Shown: positions 1 to 5,893, numbered from the stretch's first letter. The stretch: DNA of 7,542 bases from Candidatus Caldarchaeum sp. (GCA_025054795.1 JANWZU010000013.1:1-7542); one strand, 5' to 3'. A program made the numbers and translations. Notes: a model not told the origin generated them from the letters alone.

Positions 1-406
1 CGCCCAGCATCCTCCAGCTGGCCCGAGGCCGGTCGGCGTAGACCTCCACGCCATGGCCGTCTGGGTCTCTCAGGTAAACCGCCTCGCTAACCAAGTGGTC
101 TGCGGCGCCTTCGACCTCCCAATACTCTCCAAGCCTGACAACCATCTCCGCAAGCTGCTTCCTCGAAGGAAGGAGGAGAGCGAAGTGGTAAAGCCCTCTT
201 CTGTCAGGCGGCTTGGGTAAGGCGCCACTTCTCTCTCTGAGAATGACCATGGGCCTTCCCCGCTCCACGCCGAACACCTCCATGTCGTCCAGCGTGAACA
301 ACCTTGAAAACCCCATCACCTCCGTGTAAAACCTCCTCGACTGCTTGAGAGAAGAAACCGTCAACGCCACCCACTGCACGGATGTGTCGGGGTCGAGGAA
401 CGGCAT
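1..406 (-). CDS. VOC-superfamily protein, CatE-like (extradiol dioxygenase/glyoxalase fold), 3' end outside the window
   Basis: The first 135 codons are visible and the reading frame is still open at base 1. The translation has the hallmarks of the N-terminal module of CatE-like catechol 2,3-dioxygenases. These are an opening strand VALTVSSLKQSRRFY (residues 13-27), GLYHFALLLPSRKQL (71-85), and ADHLVSEAVYLRDPDGHGVE followed by VYADRP (102-127). Members of this family are cytoplasmic metal enzymes that open aromatic rings or act on related small molecules. CatE proteins usually have two such modules (about 280 residues), so roughly half may lie beyond the edge. His74 and Glu121 sit at usual metal-ligand positions, but the first ligand, usually a His just before V-A-L, is Trp12 here. 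The ATG at 406 is preferred because it lies about 30 bp from a TATA box, as expected for a leaderless mRNA. An in-frame ATG at 418 would be too close. The substrate is unknown. Confidence 0.85.
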   Translation of the reverse strand, partial: MPFLDPDTSVQWVALTVSSLKQSRRFYTEVMGFSRLFTLDDMEVFGVERGRPMVILRERSGALPKPPDRRGLYHFALLLPSRKQLAEMVVRLGEYWEVEGAADHLVSEAVYLRDPDGHGVEVYADRPRASWRMLG

Positions 407-430
407 ACATCTCCCCATAACTCATCGCTG

Positions 431-440
431 TGTATTTATG
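431..440 (-). promoter_or_regulatory. TATA box of the VOC gene
   Basis: Read on the minus strand, the sequence is CATAAATACA, a good archaeal TATA element. Its centre is about 30 bp from the ATG at 406, which predicts a transcript beginning at or a few bases before that codon. No Shine-Dalgarno sequence lies between them. Confidence 0.6.
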
Positions 441-558
441 TTTCCGAGCTTGCTGTGTTGACGGCCTTTTCAGCGGCTCAGGCCTTTCTGGCAGATTCAG
501 GGCCCTTCAAGCAGCAACATGAAGACACAACCATCAGGCGAAGCACTAGCTTCCAAGT

Positions 559-586
559 AGGTAGGCTGGCGAAAGCCGGCACACCT
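559..586 (+). other. GNRA-capped hairpin in the 407-660 intergenic gap
   Basis: GCTGGC (565-570) and GCCGGC (575-580) pair over six positions, with one G-U wobble, around the tetraloop GAAA. After a 2x2 internal loop, AGGT (559-562) can pair with ACCT (583-586). A GAAA loop on a GC-rich stem is a stable RNA fold, so this could be a structured 5' region or part of a small RNA on the plus strand. It is followed by ACACCTTCTC rather than a T-run, so it is not a typical terminator. The rest of the gap (441-558 and 587-617) shows no gene, tRNA or box C/D motifs that I can support. Confidence 0.3.
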
Positions 587-618
587 TCTCCTCAAACCAT
601 CTAGAAAAGGAGCTAATC

Positions 619-630
619 AAAAAATTTTTA
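619..630 (+). promoter_or_regulatory. AT-rich TATA-like element of the Thr-rich surface protein gene
   Basis: AAAAAATTTTTA stands out in the intergenic sequence. Its centre is about 36 bp before the TTG at 661, so transcription would begin near 650. The short leader would carry GGGAG (647-651), a possible ribosome binding site 9 nt before the TTG. Confidence 0.5.
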
Positions 631-660
631 AGAAGCCTTTTTAGAAGGGAGCCGAGGTGT

Positions 661-1674
661 TTGGTTCTGCGTTGGCTGCCTCTCGCAGGCGTAATTTTGC
701 TTTTAGCGTTAGGTCTTGTCGGATATGTGGAAAGCCAACAAGTCATAACTACTACAGCTACAAGGGTTGTGACGATTCCTCCCACAACCTACACAACGCA
801 GACAGTCATAGCAGGCACAACAATAGTGGCAACCATCCAGATACCGGGCTTCAACCTGATTTATGAAGAACGCCAGCCGGACCAAACCTGCACAATAGTC
901 TTCTCCGCCCAAGCGCCTCCAAGGGTGATCACCGTTCCAGGAACCACCGTGACATTTCAGGGAACAACCTTCAGCACCGTCTACACACAAAGAGAGTTTT
1001 CCACAGTATTCACCTACAGGGAAGGGGGAACCACATACGTGGCTACACGGTTCGAAACCTTCCCCATAGCCACCATGGGAATGACGTTGACTATGCCGGT
1101 CTACGGCCTCGTCAGAGAAAACTGCAACCTGATAACCATTAGCCAGATTCTCCGATGGATATTCGACTCCGTTCCAGCAACCTTCATCAGCGCCACGCCG
1201 GGAACAACCATGCAGTTTCCGGGAACCACTTACACCGTGGAAGGATATATGACGGTGCTCTTGACCACGACCTACACTCAAGTCAGGACAGGAACAACTG
1301 TCACAGGGTCTGAGCGATTTCCACCGACGTTTTTTACGACAAGGCAGACCGTGACCCCCACCACCGTCAGGACGACGATTGTTTCTCCGGGCACGACTAG
1401 AACTGAAACGTTCACGACCGTGATAACGCTCCAGCAGCAGACAACCCCGGCGACGACGCCTACAACCCCAGCTCAAACCAGCCCGACGACACCCACAACC
1501 CAAGTCCAGACAAGCCCGACTACGCCCAGACCCACGACCCCTGCGACAACAACGCCTACCCCGACACCAACTACCACGCCGTCCACCCTACCCCTGACCG
1601 AGCTTCTAATACCCGCCGCAGTGCTTGCCGTTCTGGTCGTCGTCGTGGTGCTAGCGCTGACTCTACGTCGTTGA
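661..1674 (+). CDS. Thr-rich, membrane-anchored surface protein with repeated PGTT modules, family unknown
   Basis: I do not recognise a named family. The 337-residue product begins with a hydrophobic signal or anchor (about residues 3-23), continues as an extracellular region very rich in Thr, and ends with a membrane helix (about 312-334) and the basic tail LRR. Residues 40-256 look like beta-strand sequence built from variants of PGTT-x-x-F-x-GTT; copies at 92-135 and 179-221 align clearly, with weaker ones near 40-62 and 235-256. Two cysteines (C77 and C155) could form a disulfide. Residues 257-310 are a Thr/Pro low-complexity stalk, with QTSPTTP twice (272-278, 283-289), of the type that is heavily O-glycosylated in cell-surface proteins. 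The likely place is the outer face of the membrane, held by the C-terminal helix. The TTG start is chosen because no start codon occurs in frame between the TATA-like element and 661. The role (adhesion, S-layer stalk or other) is unknown. Confidence 0.85.
   Translation: MVLRWLPLAGVILLLALGLVGYVESQQVITTTATRVVTIPPTTYTTQTVIAGTTIVATIQIPGFNLIYEERQPDQTCTIVFSAQAPPRVITVPGTTVTFQGTTFSTVYTQREFSTVFTYREGGTTYVATRFETFPIATMGMTLTMPVYGLVRENCNLITISQILRWIFDSVPATFISATPGTTMQFPGTTYTVEGYMTVLLTTTYTQVRTGTTVTGSERFPPTFFTTRQTVTPTTVRTTIVSPGTTRTETFTTVITLQQQTTPATTPTTPAQTSPTTPTTQVQTSPTTPRPTTPATTTPTPTPTTTPSTLPLTELLIPAAVLAVLVVVVVLALTLRR
934..1323 (+). repeat. Two diverged protein-level modules in the Thr-rich surface protein
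   Basis: Codons for residues 92-135 (934-1065) and 179-221 (1195-1323) encode modules sharing the pattern PGTT-x-x-F-x-GTT, then a Thr/aromatic strand ending TY, a second GTT, and a closing RF-x-x-FP or RFPP. They have diverged at the DNA level, so the duplication is old. A 43-residue linker carrying C155 separates them. Confidence 0.6.
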
Positions 1675-1742
1675 AAACCGTCCAAACGCTGTTCAAAACA
1701 CTTCATTTTTGTTTAAGTTTGATGACTAGATTTCGGTTTATC

Positions 1743-1765
1743 CGGACCACAAGGTCCGTGTTTTT
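1743..1765 (+). terminator. Hairpin plus T-run downstream of the Thr-rich gene
   Basis: CGGACC (1743-1748) and GGTCCG (1753-1758) are perfect inverted arms around the loop ACAA, followed two bases later by TTTTT (1761-1765). This is the shape of an intrinsic terminator, 69 bp after the stop codon. An earlier T-rich stretch, ATTTTTGTTTAAGTTT (1705-1720), may already end transcription, as archaeal terminators are usually T-runs without a hairpin. The rest of 1675-1836 holds nothing else I can support. Confidence 0.45.
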
Positions 1766-1836
1766 ATGATATTGTCTGCTGCTTTGTGCGCCTGGTCTTC
1801 CATAGAATTTCGGGTTCCCGGGCGGGTGATGTGTTC

Positions 1837-1844
1837 TTTAAATA
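1837..1844 (+). promoter_or_regulatory. TATA box (TTTAAATA) of the SIMPL gene
   Basis: TTTAAATA is the same octamer found ahead of the ATPase gene. Its centre is only about 20 bp before the ATG at 1860, closer than the usual 26-28 bp, which places the likely transcription start near 1866, inside the first codons of the longest reading frame. Confidence 0.6.
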
Positions 1845-1859
1845 AGTACGGCTGTTCTA

Positions 1860-2663
1860 ATGTCTGGATTTAATTCATGGCTTACACAGTTAAACCTCGT
1901 GGTGAAAGGTTTGGACAAACAGTTCGCCGTCCTGATGGCTCTATCAGCAGCTCTCGTAGTGTTGGCAGCTTCGTTCGCAGCCGTTGTTCTAGCTGATGTG
2001 AGGCCAGTTCAGATGCAGACAGATCGGGAGCTCTCCGAGGATTTGCTGAGCGTCTCCGGGCAGGCTGAGATTACTTTGACGCCCGACATGGTGACTTTGA
2101 TGCTGACAGCTGAGGAGAGGGCTTCAACTCCTTCTGAAGCTCTTTCCCGCGTGTCCACGGCTGCTCAGAACGTTGTATCAACGCTTCTCAGACGAGGTCT
2201 AACCCCCGAGGAAGTCAAAACCACAGGCCTCAACATCTACCCCGAGTACGTCTACAGGGAGAAGGAGCCTCCGATGATAGTGGGCTACATCGCAACCTAC
2301 ACCGTTGAAGTCAAAACTAAGAAAATAGCTGAAGCAGGTACTTTGATAGAGGCGGCCGTCAACGCAGGAGCCGACTACGTAAGCGGCATATACTTCAGCC
2401 TATCGACAGAGCAGTACAGGAATGTTTACAGGCAGCTTCTGTCGGCAGCAGTGTCAGACGCTGAGGCGAAGGCCAACGCCCTGCTGACACCCCTAGGCCT
2501 CAAAACAGTCAGAGTGAAGTCGGTCTCGATCGCTGAATGGACGCCCATACCATTTGCAAGGGTTGCAGCAGCGGATGCAGCTCCTTCAGGGCCTCCCGTG
2601 ATGCCGGGAACAACCTCTGTCAGCGCCACCGTCAACGTCGTCTACGTCATAGGCCCCCGATAA
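1860..2663 (+). CDS. SIMPL domain (DUF541) protein with one N-terminal membrane segment
   Basis: The SIMPL domain fills about residues 62-265. It opens with VSGQAEITLTPDMVTL (64-79) and includes the family's pattern of a helix (PSEALSRVSTAAQNVV), a strand ending near LNIYPEYVY, GYIATYTVEVKT, and a repeat-like second half ending in VSATVNVVYV. Residues 22-46 are hydrophobic and act as a signal peptide or membrane anchor, so the domain lies outside the cytoplasm. Bacterial relatives include the periplasmic YggE and BP26, linked to stress tolerance and oligomeric ring or channel-like assemblies; the archaeal role is not established. The start is uncertain. The TATA box is too near the ATG at 1860, and a TTG at 1911 preceded by GGTGA (1901-1905) would give a cleaner signal sequence beginning M-D-K-Q-F. 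The EamA gene follows after 42 bp, so the two may share a transcript. Confidence 0.85.
   Translation: MSGFNSWLTQLNLVVKGLDKQFAVLMALSAALVVLAASFAAVVLADVRPVQMQTDRELSEDLLSVSGQAEITLTPDMVTLMLTAEERASTPSEALSRVSTAAQNVVSTLLRRGLTPEEVKTTGLNIYPEYVYREKEPPMIVGYIATYTVEVKTKKIAEAGTLIEAAVNAGADYVSGIYFSLSTEQYRNVYRQLLSAAVSDAEAKANALLTPLGLKTVRVKSVSIAEWTPIPFARVAAADAAPSGPPVMPGTTSVSATVNVVYVIGPR
1901..1905 (+). promoter_or_regulatory. Possible ribosome binding site supporting an internal start at 1911
   Basis: GGTGA, complementary to the archaeal 16S tail, ends five bases before the in-frame TTG at 1911. If transcription starts about 27 bp from the TATA box (near 1866), this start would have a leader of about 45 nt. It competes with the ATG at 1860, which has no ribosome binding site. 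Confidence 0.35.
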
Positions 2664-2675
2664 ACCATCACCACC

Positions 2676-2682
2676 TTTTTTT
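2676..2682 (+). terminator. T7 tract between the SIMPL and EamA genes
   Basis: A run of seven T follows the SIMPL stop codon by 12 bp, in the form expected of an archaeal T-tract terminator. Its centre is also about 27 bp before the EamA ATG, where a TATA box would be expected, and no better TATA element is present in the 42-bp gap. Whether it ends one transcript, helps start the next, or does neither is open. Confidence 0.4.
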
Positions 2683-2705
2683 CCTAGGCCTCTGACTCCT
2701 AACCT

Positions 2706-3560
2706 ATGAGCAGAGCTCTCTACCTAGCGCAAGGAGCCGCCGCCGGTTTCTTTTTCGGAACAGGCTCCATCTTCGTGCGGTACATGCCTTATCTCGATGC
2801 CTTTACAATAGCTTTCGCAAGAGTTTCAATAGCGGGCGTGCTGTTGGTGGTGGCTGGGCTCTTGGTCCACAGGTCGGGCTTCGTCAGACAGGCTATGAAA
2901 AACTTCAGCCAGCTTCCTCTGCTCGGCCTTCTGCTCGGCCTTCACTTCGTCTTCTTCACTCTGGCTGTTAAGAACACCTCGGTAGTCAACGCCGCAACCC
3001 TAGTCAACACAACCCCCGCCATAACCTTAGCCATAGGCTGGGCTCTCCACCTAGTCAAGCCCTCTCGAACCAACATCCTAGGACTGGCGTTGACGCTCGC
3101 CGGAGCTTCCTCGATGGCTTTAGGCGAGCTGTCCTTCTCACCCCATCAGATATCGGGAGACTTGTTCGCCCTAGCCGGGGCCCTTGCATGGGCTGTCTAC
3201 TTGGTTGCGGGCAAGAGGGTTAGAGAGGCGTCGGAGGTGATGGCTGCTGCGGGGCCCATCTATCTCTGGAGCGCTGCTGCCACAGGTCTAACCGCTCTGA
3301 TGCTGGGAGGAATTGGACGACCCAGAGCTGAGGAGGTTTACCCGTTGATCGGGCTTGCTGTCTTCCCCACAGTCCTAGGACACTCGCTCCAGTTCTCCTC
3401 GCTAAAGAAGCTCCACCCCTACGAGGCTTCGGCGCTGGCTTTGCTGGAGCCTGTCGTCGCAACCCTTCTGGCTGCAGCCGTGCTGAACGAGGTTGTCGAG
3501 CCCGGGTTCTACGTAAGCGCCGCAATAATAATCGTGGGAATATACTTGGTGACGAGGTAG
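2706..3560 (+). CDS. EamA/DMT superfamily transporter
   Basis: The 284-residue product has the length and hydrophobic pattern of a ten-helix drug/metabolite transporter made of two EamA repeats (about residues 6-138 and 150-283). The first repeat has the typical helix-end signature HFVFFTLAVKNTSVVNAATL (80-99) followed by the TTPAIT stretch. The second has LGHSLQFSSLKKL (224-236) followed by EASALALLEPVVATLLAA (240-257) and an NE pair. Family members export or import small metabolites such as amino acids, sugars or drugs across the cytoplasmic membrane; the substrate cannot be read from sequence. The ATG at 2706 gives a normal N-terminus leading directly into helix 1. There is no Shine-Dalgarno sequence, which suggests either a leaderless message or translation from a SIMPL read-through transcript. 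The gene converges on the ATPase gene with a 39-bp gap. Confidence 0.9.
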   Translation: MSRALYLAQGAAAGFFFGTGSIFVRYMPYLDAFTIAFARVSIAGVLLVVAGLLVHRSGFVRQAMKNFSQLPLLGLLLGLHFVFFTLAVKNTSVVNAATLVNTTPAITLAIGWALHLVKPSRTNILGLALTLAGASSMALGELSFSPHQISGDLFALAGALAWAVYLVAGKRVREASEVMAAAGPIYLWSAAATGLTALMLGGIGRPRAEEVYPLIGLAVFPTVLGHSLQFSSLKKLHPYEASALALLEPVVATLLAAAVLNEVVEPGFYVSAAIIIVGIYLVTR

Positions 3561-3599
3561 GAGTCGTAAAACCCGACATCGCATAGGACCAGACAGCCT

Positions 3600-4793
3600 T
3601 CACAAGCCCAGCCTAATCAAGAACCTCGGAACATCCATGTCGGACAGAACCTCAACATCCTTGGGGTATCTTCTGTGGGGTTTGCCGGTCTTCACCTCGA
3701 CCTTCAAACCGCCTGCGATCACATCCACCTCAAACTCGTTCCTGAAATAATATACTTCACCGAATTTTCTGAGTAGATGTTCCTGAACTACTCCCTCAAC
3801 CAAAGCACTCTCTAGAGGTTTAACACCAGCCCAAGAAGCCAGCGTCCTCAGACTGAACGGGTCCCTGAAGAAGATTTTCTTTTCCTTCCTAGGCATCTTC
3901 CTACCTCCTGCGATGAAGTGGGCTAGGCCTATGATGAACGTGTCTGAGAGAAGTTCTAAATATTCTCGGACAGTTGTGTGAGATATGCCTAGTTCTTGAG
4001 CTACAGAGCTGTATGACATTGCTGACGGCATCTTCGTTATGACAGAGCCTAGAATGTCCTGCACGACGGCCGGGTTTTTCCCAGCTCTGTAAACCTCTCC
4101 TACTACACTTTGGACTAATGCTTGACCGGCGTCGGGATGGCCGTTGAGCGATTTTGGAAAACCACCTAACTCCAAATACCTGTTCCAAAGCTCATGCAGC
4201 AGCTCGGCTCTGTAAACCACCTCCTCCACAGACAATCCGTTCACACGAATTAGCTCAGGAAAACTGACAGGCAGAACCTCAACGTTTTTGCCGAACCCCC
4301 TCCTCCCCGGAAACATTTCAGGAGCCTTCACCAAACCAAGCGTTGAGGAGCCGAGGACTGTGACGACATCGTTCATAAAGTCGCCACGGTCAACTAAGAA
4401 ACGGAAAACCTTCCACCATTCTCTCACGGATGCGACTTCGTCTAGGAAGACGTAGGCGGTCTTTACGGCTTGCTTTCGCTTCTGGCGTACCACGTATTCC
4501 ATCAGGTCTCTGAATTCTCTGAGCGAGGCGACCATGTCTAGGTCTAGGTAGAAGACGGATTGGGGTGCGACTCCTTTTTCTGTCAGCCGTTTTATCAGGA
4601 GCTTGATTCCTGTGGTTTTCCCCGTCTGCCGGGGTCCGTATACAAAGTTGAGGCTGTAGGGCTGGGTTGAGAGGCTGTCGAGCCAGCTTGGCATCCAGCG
4701 AACCTTCTGACCATTCCACATCACAAGGGTTCTGTCTTCATCCGTCCAGTTCGGCAGGAACCACCATGGGTTGGAGCGCTCCACCAGCTCCAC
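3600..4793 (-). CDS. AAA ATPase (AAA_14) with C-terminal DUF4143-type nuclease-like domain
   Basis: The order of parts in the 397 residues is: AAA domain with Walker A GPRQTGKT (53-60), Walker B YVFLDEV (114-120), the GSST sensor segment (148-151) and GRRG (163-166), where an arginine finger is usual. A winged-helix-like segment follows (about 254-290, SSVAQELGISHTTVREYLEL). The C-terminal region (about 325-397) carries VD at 355-356 and VEVKTG at 365-370, the D...E-x-K pattern of PD-(D/E)XK nuclease folds. The architecture is widespread and often multicopy in archaea, and its members are commonly mobile between genomes; their function is mostly unknown. The GTG start lies 27 bp from TTTAAATA, so the mRNA is probably leaderless. 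All ATPase motifs look intact, so I do not think it is a decayed copy. Neighbours do not clarify its task. Confidence 0.9.
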   Translation of the reverse strand: MELVERSNPWWFLPNWTDEDRTLVMWNGQKVRWMPSWLDSLSTQPYSLNFVYGPRQTGKTTGIKLLIKRLTEKGVAPQSVFYLDLDMVASLREFRDLMEYVVRQKRKQAVKTAYVFLDEVASVREWWKVFRFLVDRGDFMNDVVTVLGSSTLGLVKAPEMFPGRRGFGKNVEVLPVSFPELIRVNGLSVEEVVYRAELLHELWNRYLELGGFPKSLNGHPDAGQALVQSVVGEVYRAGKNPAVVQDILGSVITKMPSAMSYSSVAQELGISHTTVREYLELLSDTFIIGLAHFIAGGRKMPRKEKKIFFRDPFSLRTLASWAGVKPLESALVEGVVQEHLLRKFGEVYYFRNEFEVDVIAGGLKVEVKTGKPHRRYPKDVEVLSDMDVPRFLIRLGL

Positions 4794-4794
4794 G

Positions 4795-4836
4795 TTGACA
4801 GTATAATGTCAAACCCTATTTAAACCCTTGACAGTA
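4795..4836 (-). promoter_or_regulatory. Candidate operator: three TTGACA/TGTCAA half-sites around the ATPase promoter
   Basis: TTGACA (4795-4800) and TGTCAA (4807-4812) are a perfect inverted repeat with a 6-bp spacer, lying between the TATA box and the GTG start. A third copy, TTGACA at 4828-4833, lies just upstream of the TATA box where the BRE is expected. The match between the first and third copies extends to nine bases (TTGACAGTA), 33 bp apart, about three helical turns. A protein bound here would cover TATA box and start site. The binding factor is unknown, and self-regulation through the gene's own winged-helix-like segment is only one possibility. Confidence 0.5.
4817..4824 (-). promoter_or_regulatory. 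TATA box (TTTAAATA) of the ATPase gene
   Basis: On the minus strand this reads TTTAAATA, centred about 27 bp before the GTG at 4793. This spacing predicts a leaderless transcript and supports the GTG as the true start. Confidence 0.7.
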
Positions 4837-4859
4837 AACAATCAGCAACCTAATGTAGA

Positions 4860-4895
4860 ATCACCAAGTTTGTGGCATATGCACGGGTTGGTGAT
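4860..4895. repeat. 8-bp perfect inverted repeat with nested hairpin between the ATPase and cyclodeaminase genes
   Basis: ATCACCAA (4860-4867) and TTGGTGAT (4888-4895) are perfect inverted arms separated by 20 bases. Inside, GTG and CAC flank a segment containing the 8-bp palindrome GCATATGC (4875-4882). The element lies 16 bp after the stop of the cyclodeaminase gene and upstream of the ATPase promoter. It could be an RNA hairpin at the 3' end of the former or a protein-binding site for the latter. No T-run follows on the minus strand, so it is not a standard terminator. Confidence 0.45.
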
Positions 4896-4911
4896 CAGCC
4901 TGCAGACAGCG

Positions 4912-5862
4912 TTACCTAGCCATGAGGTGGTCTACTAGGGCTTTTGAAACGGCTGCGTCCTGCACCGCAAGACCCACGCTCTTGAAGAGTGTTTTTTCTC
5001 TGTCGTTCTCCCTGCCGGTCTTCAGCCCTGCAACGACCTCCCCAATCTCCGCGTGTATTTTGTCTACTGTGATTAAGCCGAGCTGGATGGGTTTTATTAT
5101 GTCTCCAGCCTCCTCCATCACGGCTTCACGGGAGTCGACAACAAGCTTGCATCTGGCTGTTAGGCTTGGGTCTATCTCAACCATTTCAGGCGTGTATCCG
5201 CCTATGGCTGAGATGTGGGTGCCGTCCTTAACCCAGCTCTCGAAAACGACGGGTGTCTTAGAGGTTGTCACCGTCACCACGACGTCGGACCTCTTAACAG
5301 CCTGCTCAGCCGAAACAGCGGGTTTTACGTCGAACCCTTCACCGCACATCGAATCTACGAAGGCCTTCATCCTGCCGGTGTCCACGTCGAAGGCCATGAA
5401 CTCAACCCCTTTGAAAACGCTGCCTATCACACGAACCTGCCACCCGGCTTGATAACCGCAGCCAACCACTGCTATCTTCGAAGCGTCTTTCCTAGCCAAG
5501 TGTTTCATCGATACGGCTGAGGCCGCAGCCGTCCTCAACCCGGTCAGGGCTCTAGCCTCCGCCACTAGCTTTGCAACCCCTGTCTCAGCGTCGAGCACGA
5601 CGACGACGGCGTTTATTGTGGGCAGGCCCTTGGATGTGTTTCTCGGATAGACCGAAACCAGCTTGAGGCTGAAGATGTTCATCGCCGGAACGTAGCATGG
5701 CATCAGAAGTATGTCGCCTTCCTTCTCCCGGGCCTCTATCCTCGACCTCACGGGCATGACGACTTGCTTTAGGCTGTATAGCTTGTAGGCTTGTTCAACG
5801 ACTTCGACGGCTTTTGCCGGGTCGACGATGCGAGCCACATCCTCGTCGGTCAGGTATTTCAC
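4912..5862 (-). CDS. Ornithine cyclodeaminase/mu-crystallin family NAD(P)-dependent enzyme
   Basis: The 316 residues cover the full family length. Landmarks are the MPVRS segment (36-40), the substrate-site lysine in FSLKLVSVYP (Lys67), GLPTINAVVVVLD (79-91), RALTGLRTAA with Arg110 (104-113), and the Rossmann loop VVGCGYQAGWQ (132-142) for the dinucleotide. IGGYTPEMVEID (220-231) is the segment that differs between subfamilies. Members are ornithine cyclodeaminases, alanine dehydrogenases of the archaeal AF1665 type, and reductases of cyclic imino acids (pyrroline- or piperideine-2-carboxylate). The segment around 220-231 does not match the proline-forming cyclodeaminase pattern closely, so an alanine dehydrogenase or imino acid reductase seems more likely, but this is inference. 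The GTG start lies about 28 bp from TTTAAA, and the message is probably leaderless. It is divergent from the S8 protease gene. Confidence 0.9.
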   Translation of the reverse strand: MKYLTDEDVARIVDPAKAVEVVEQAYKLYSLKQVVMPVRSRIEAREKEGDILLMPCYVPAMNIFSLKLVSVYPRNTSKGLPTINAVVVVLDAETGVAKLVAEARALTGLRTAAASAVSMKHLARKDASKIAVVGCGYQAGWQVRVIGSVFKGVEFMAFDVDTGRMKAFVDSMCGEGFDVKPAVSAEQAVKRSDVVVTVTTSKTPVVFESWVKDGTHISAIGGYTPEMVEIDPSLTARCKLVVDSREAVMEEAGDIIKPIQLGLITVDKIHAEIGEVVAGLKTGRENDREKTLFKSVGLAVQDAAVSKALVDHLMAR

Positions 5863-5887
5863 GTCTTTTTCGAAGCATTATTTTATG

Positions 5888-5893
5888 TTTAAA
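5888..5893 (-). promoter_or_regulatory. TATA box of the cyclodeaminase-family gene
   Basis: TTTAAA, in the minus-strand context GATTTAAACATAAAATAA, is centred about 28 bp before the GTG at 5862. There is no ribosome binding site between them. An ATG at 5878 is out of frame. Confidence 0.6.

Noticed and set aside
204..425. Minus-strand 73-codon frame with an ATG near the VOC gene start
   Set aside because: It overlaps the VOC gene in another frame and its product is an Arg/Gly/His-rich shadow. The VOC frame matches CatE-like proteins closely.
709..1503. Long minus-strand open frame (264 codons) opposite the Thr-rich gene
   Set aside because: Its Cys/Gly/Arg-rich product is what the reverse complement of Thr codons gives. 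It has no domain, promoter or ribosome binding site, while the plus-strand frame has a signal, modules and an anchor.
1441..1602. Thr/Pro codon-rich tract as a DNA tandem repeat or CRISPR-like array
   Set aside because: The repeated units differ at synonymous positions and stay in frame, so this is a low-complexity protein stalk and not a DNA repeat array.
1719..1727. Possible C box (TTGATGA) of a box C/D guide RNA
   Set aside because: The first base does not fit RUGAUGA and no CTGA D box follows within the expected distance.
4922..5452. Plus-strand open frame (176 codons) opposite the cyclodeaminase-family gene
   Set aside because: It is antisense to a full-length enzyme with all family landmarks, and its Ser/Thr-rich product is typical of a mirror frame.
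3600..5862. ATPase plus cyclodeaminase-family gene as a two-gene defence or toxin system
   Set aside because: The genes have separate promoters and a 118-bp gap. The second is a complete metabolic enzyme, and nothing else supports a joint defence role.
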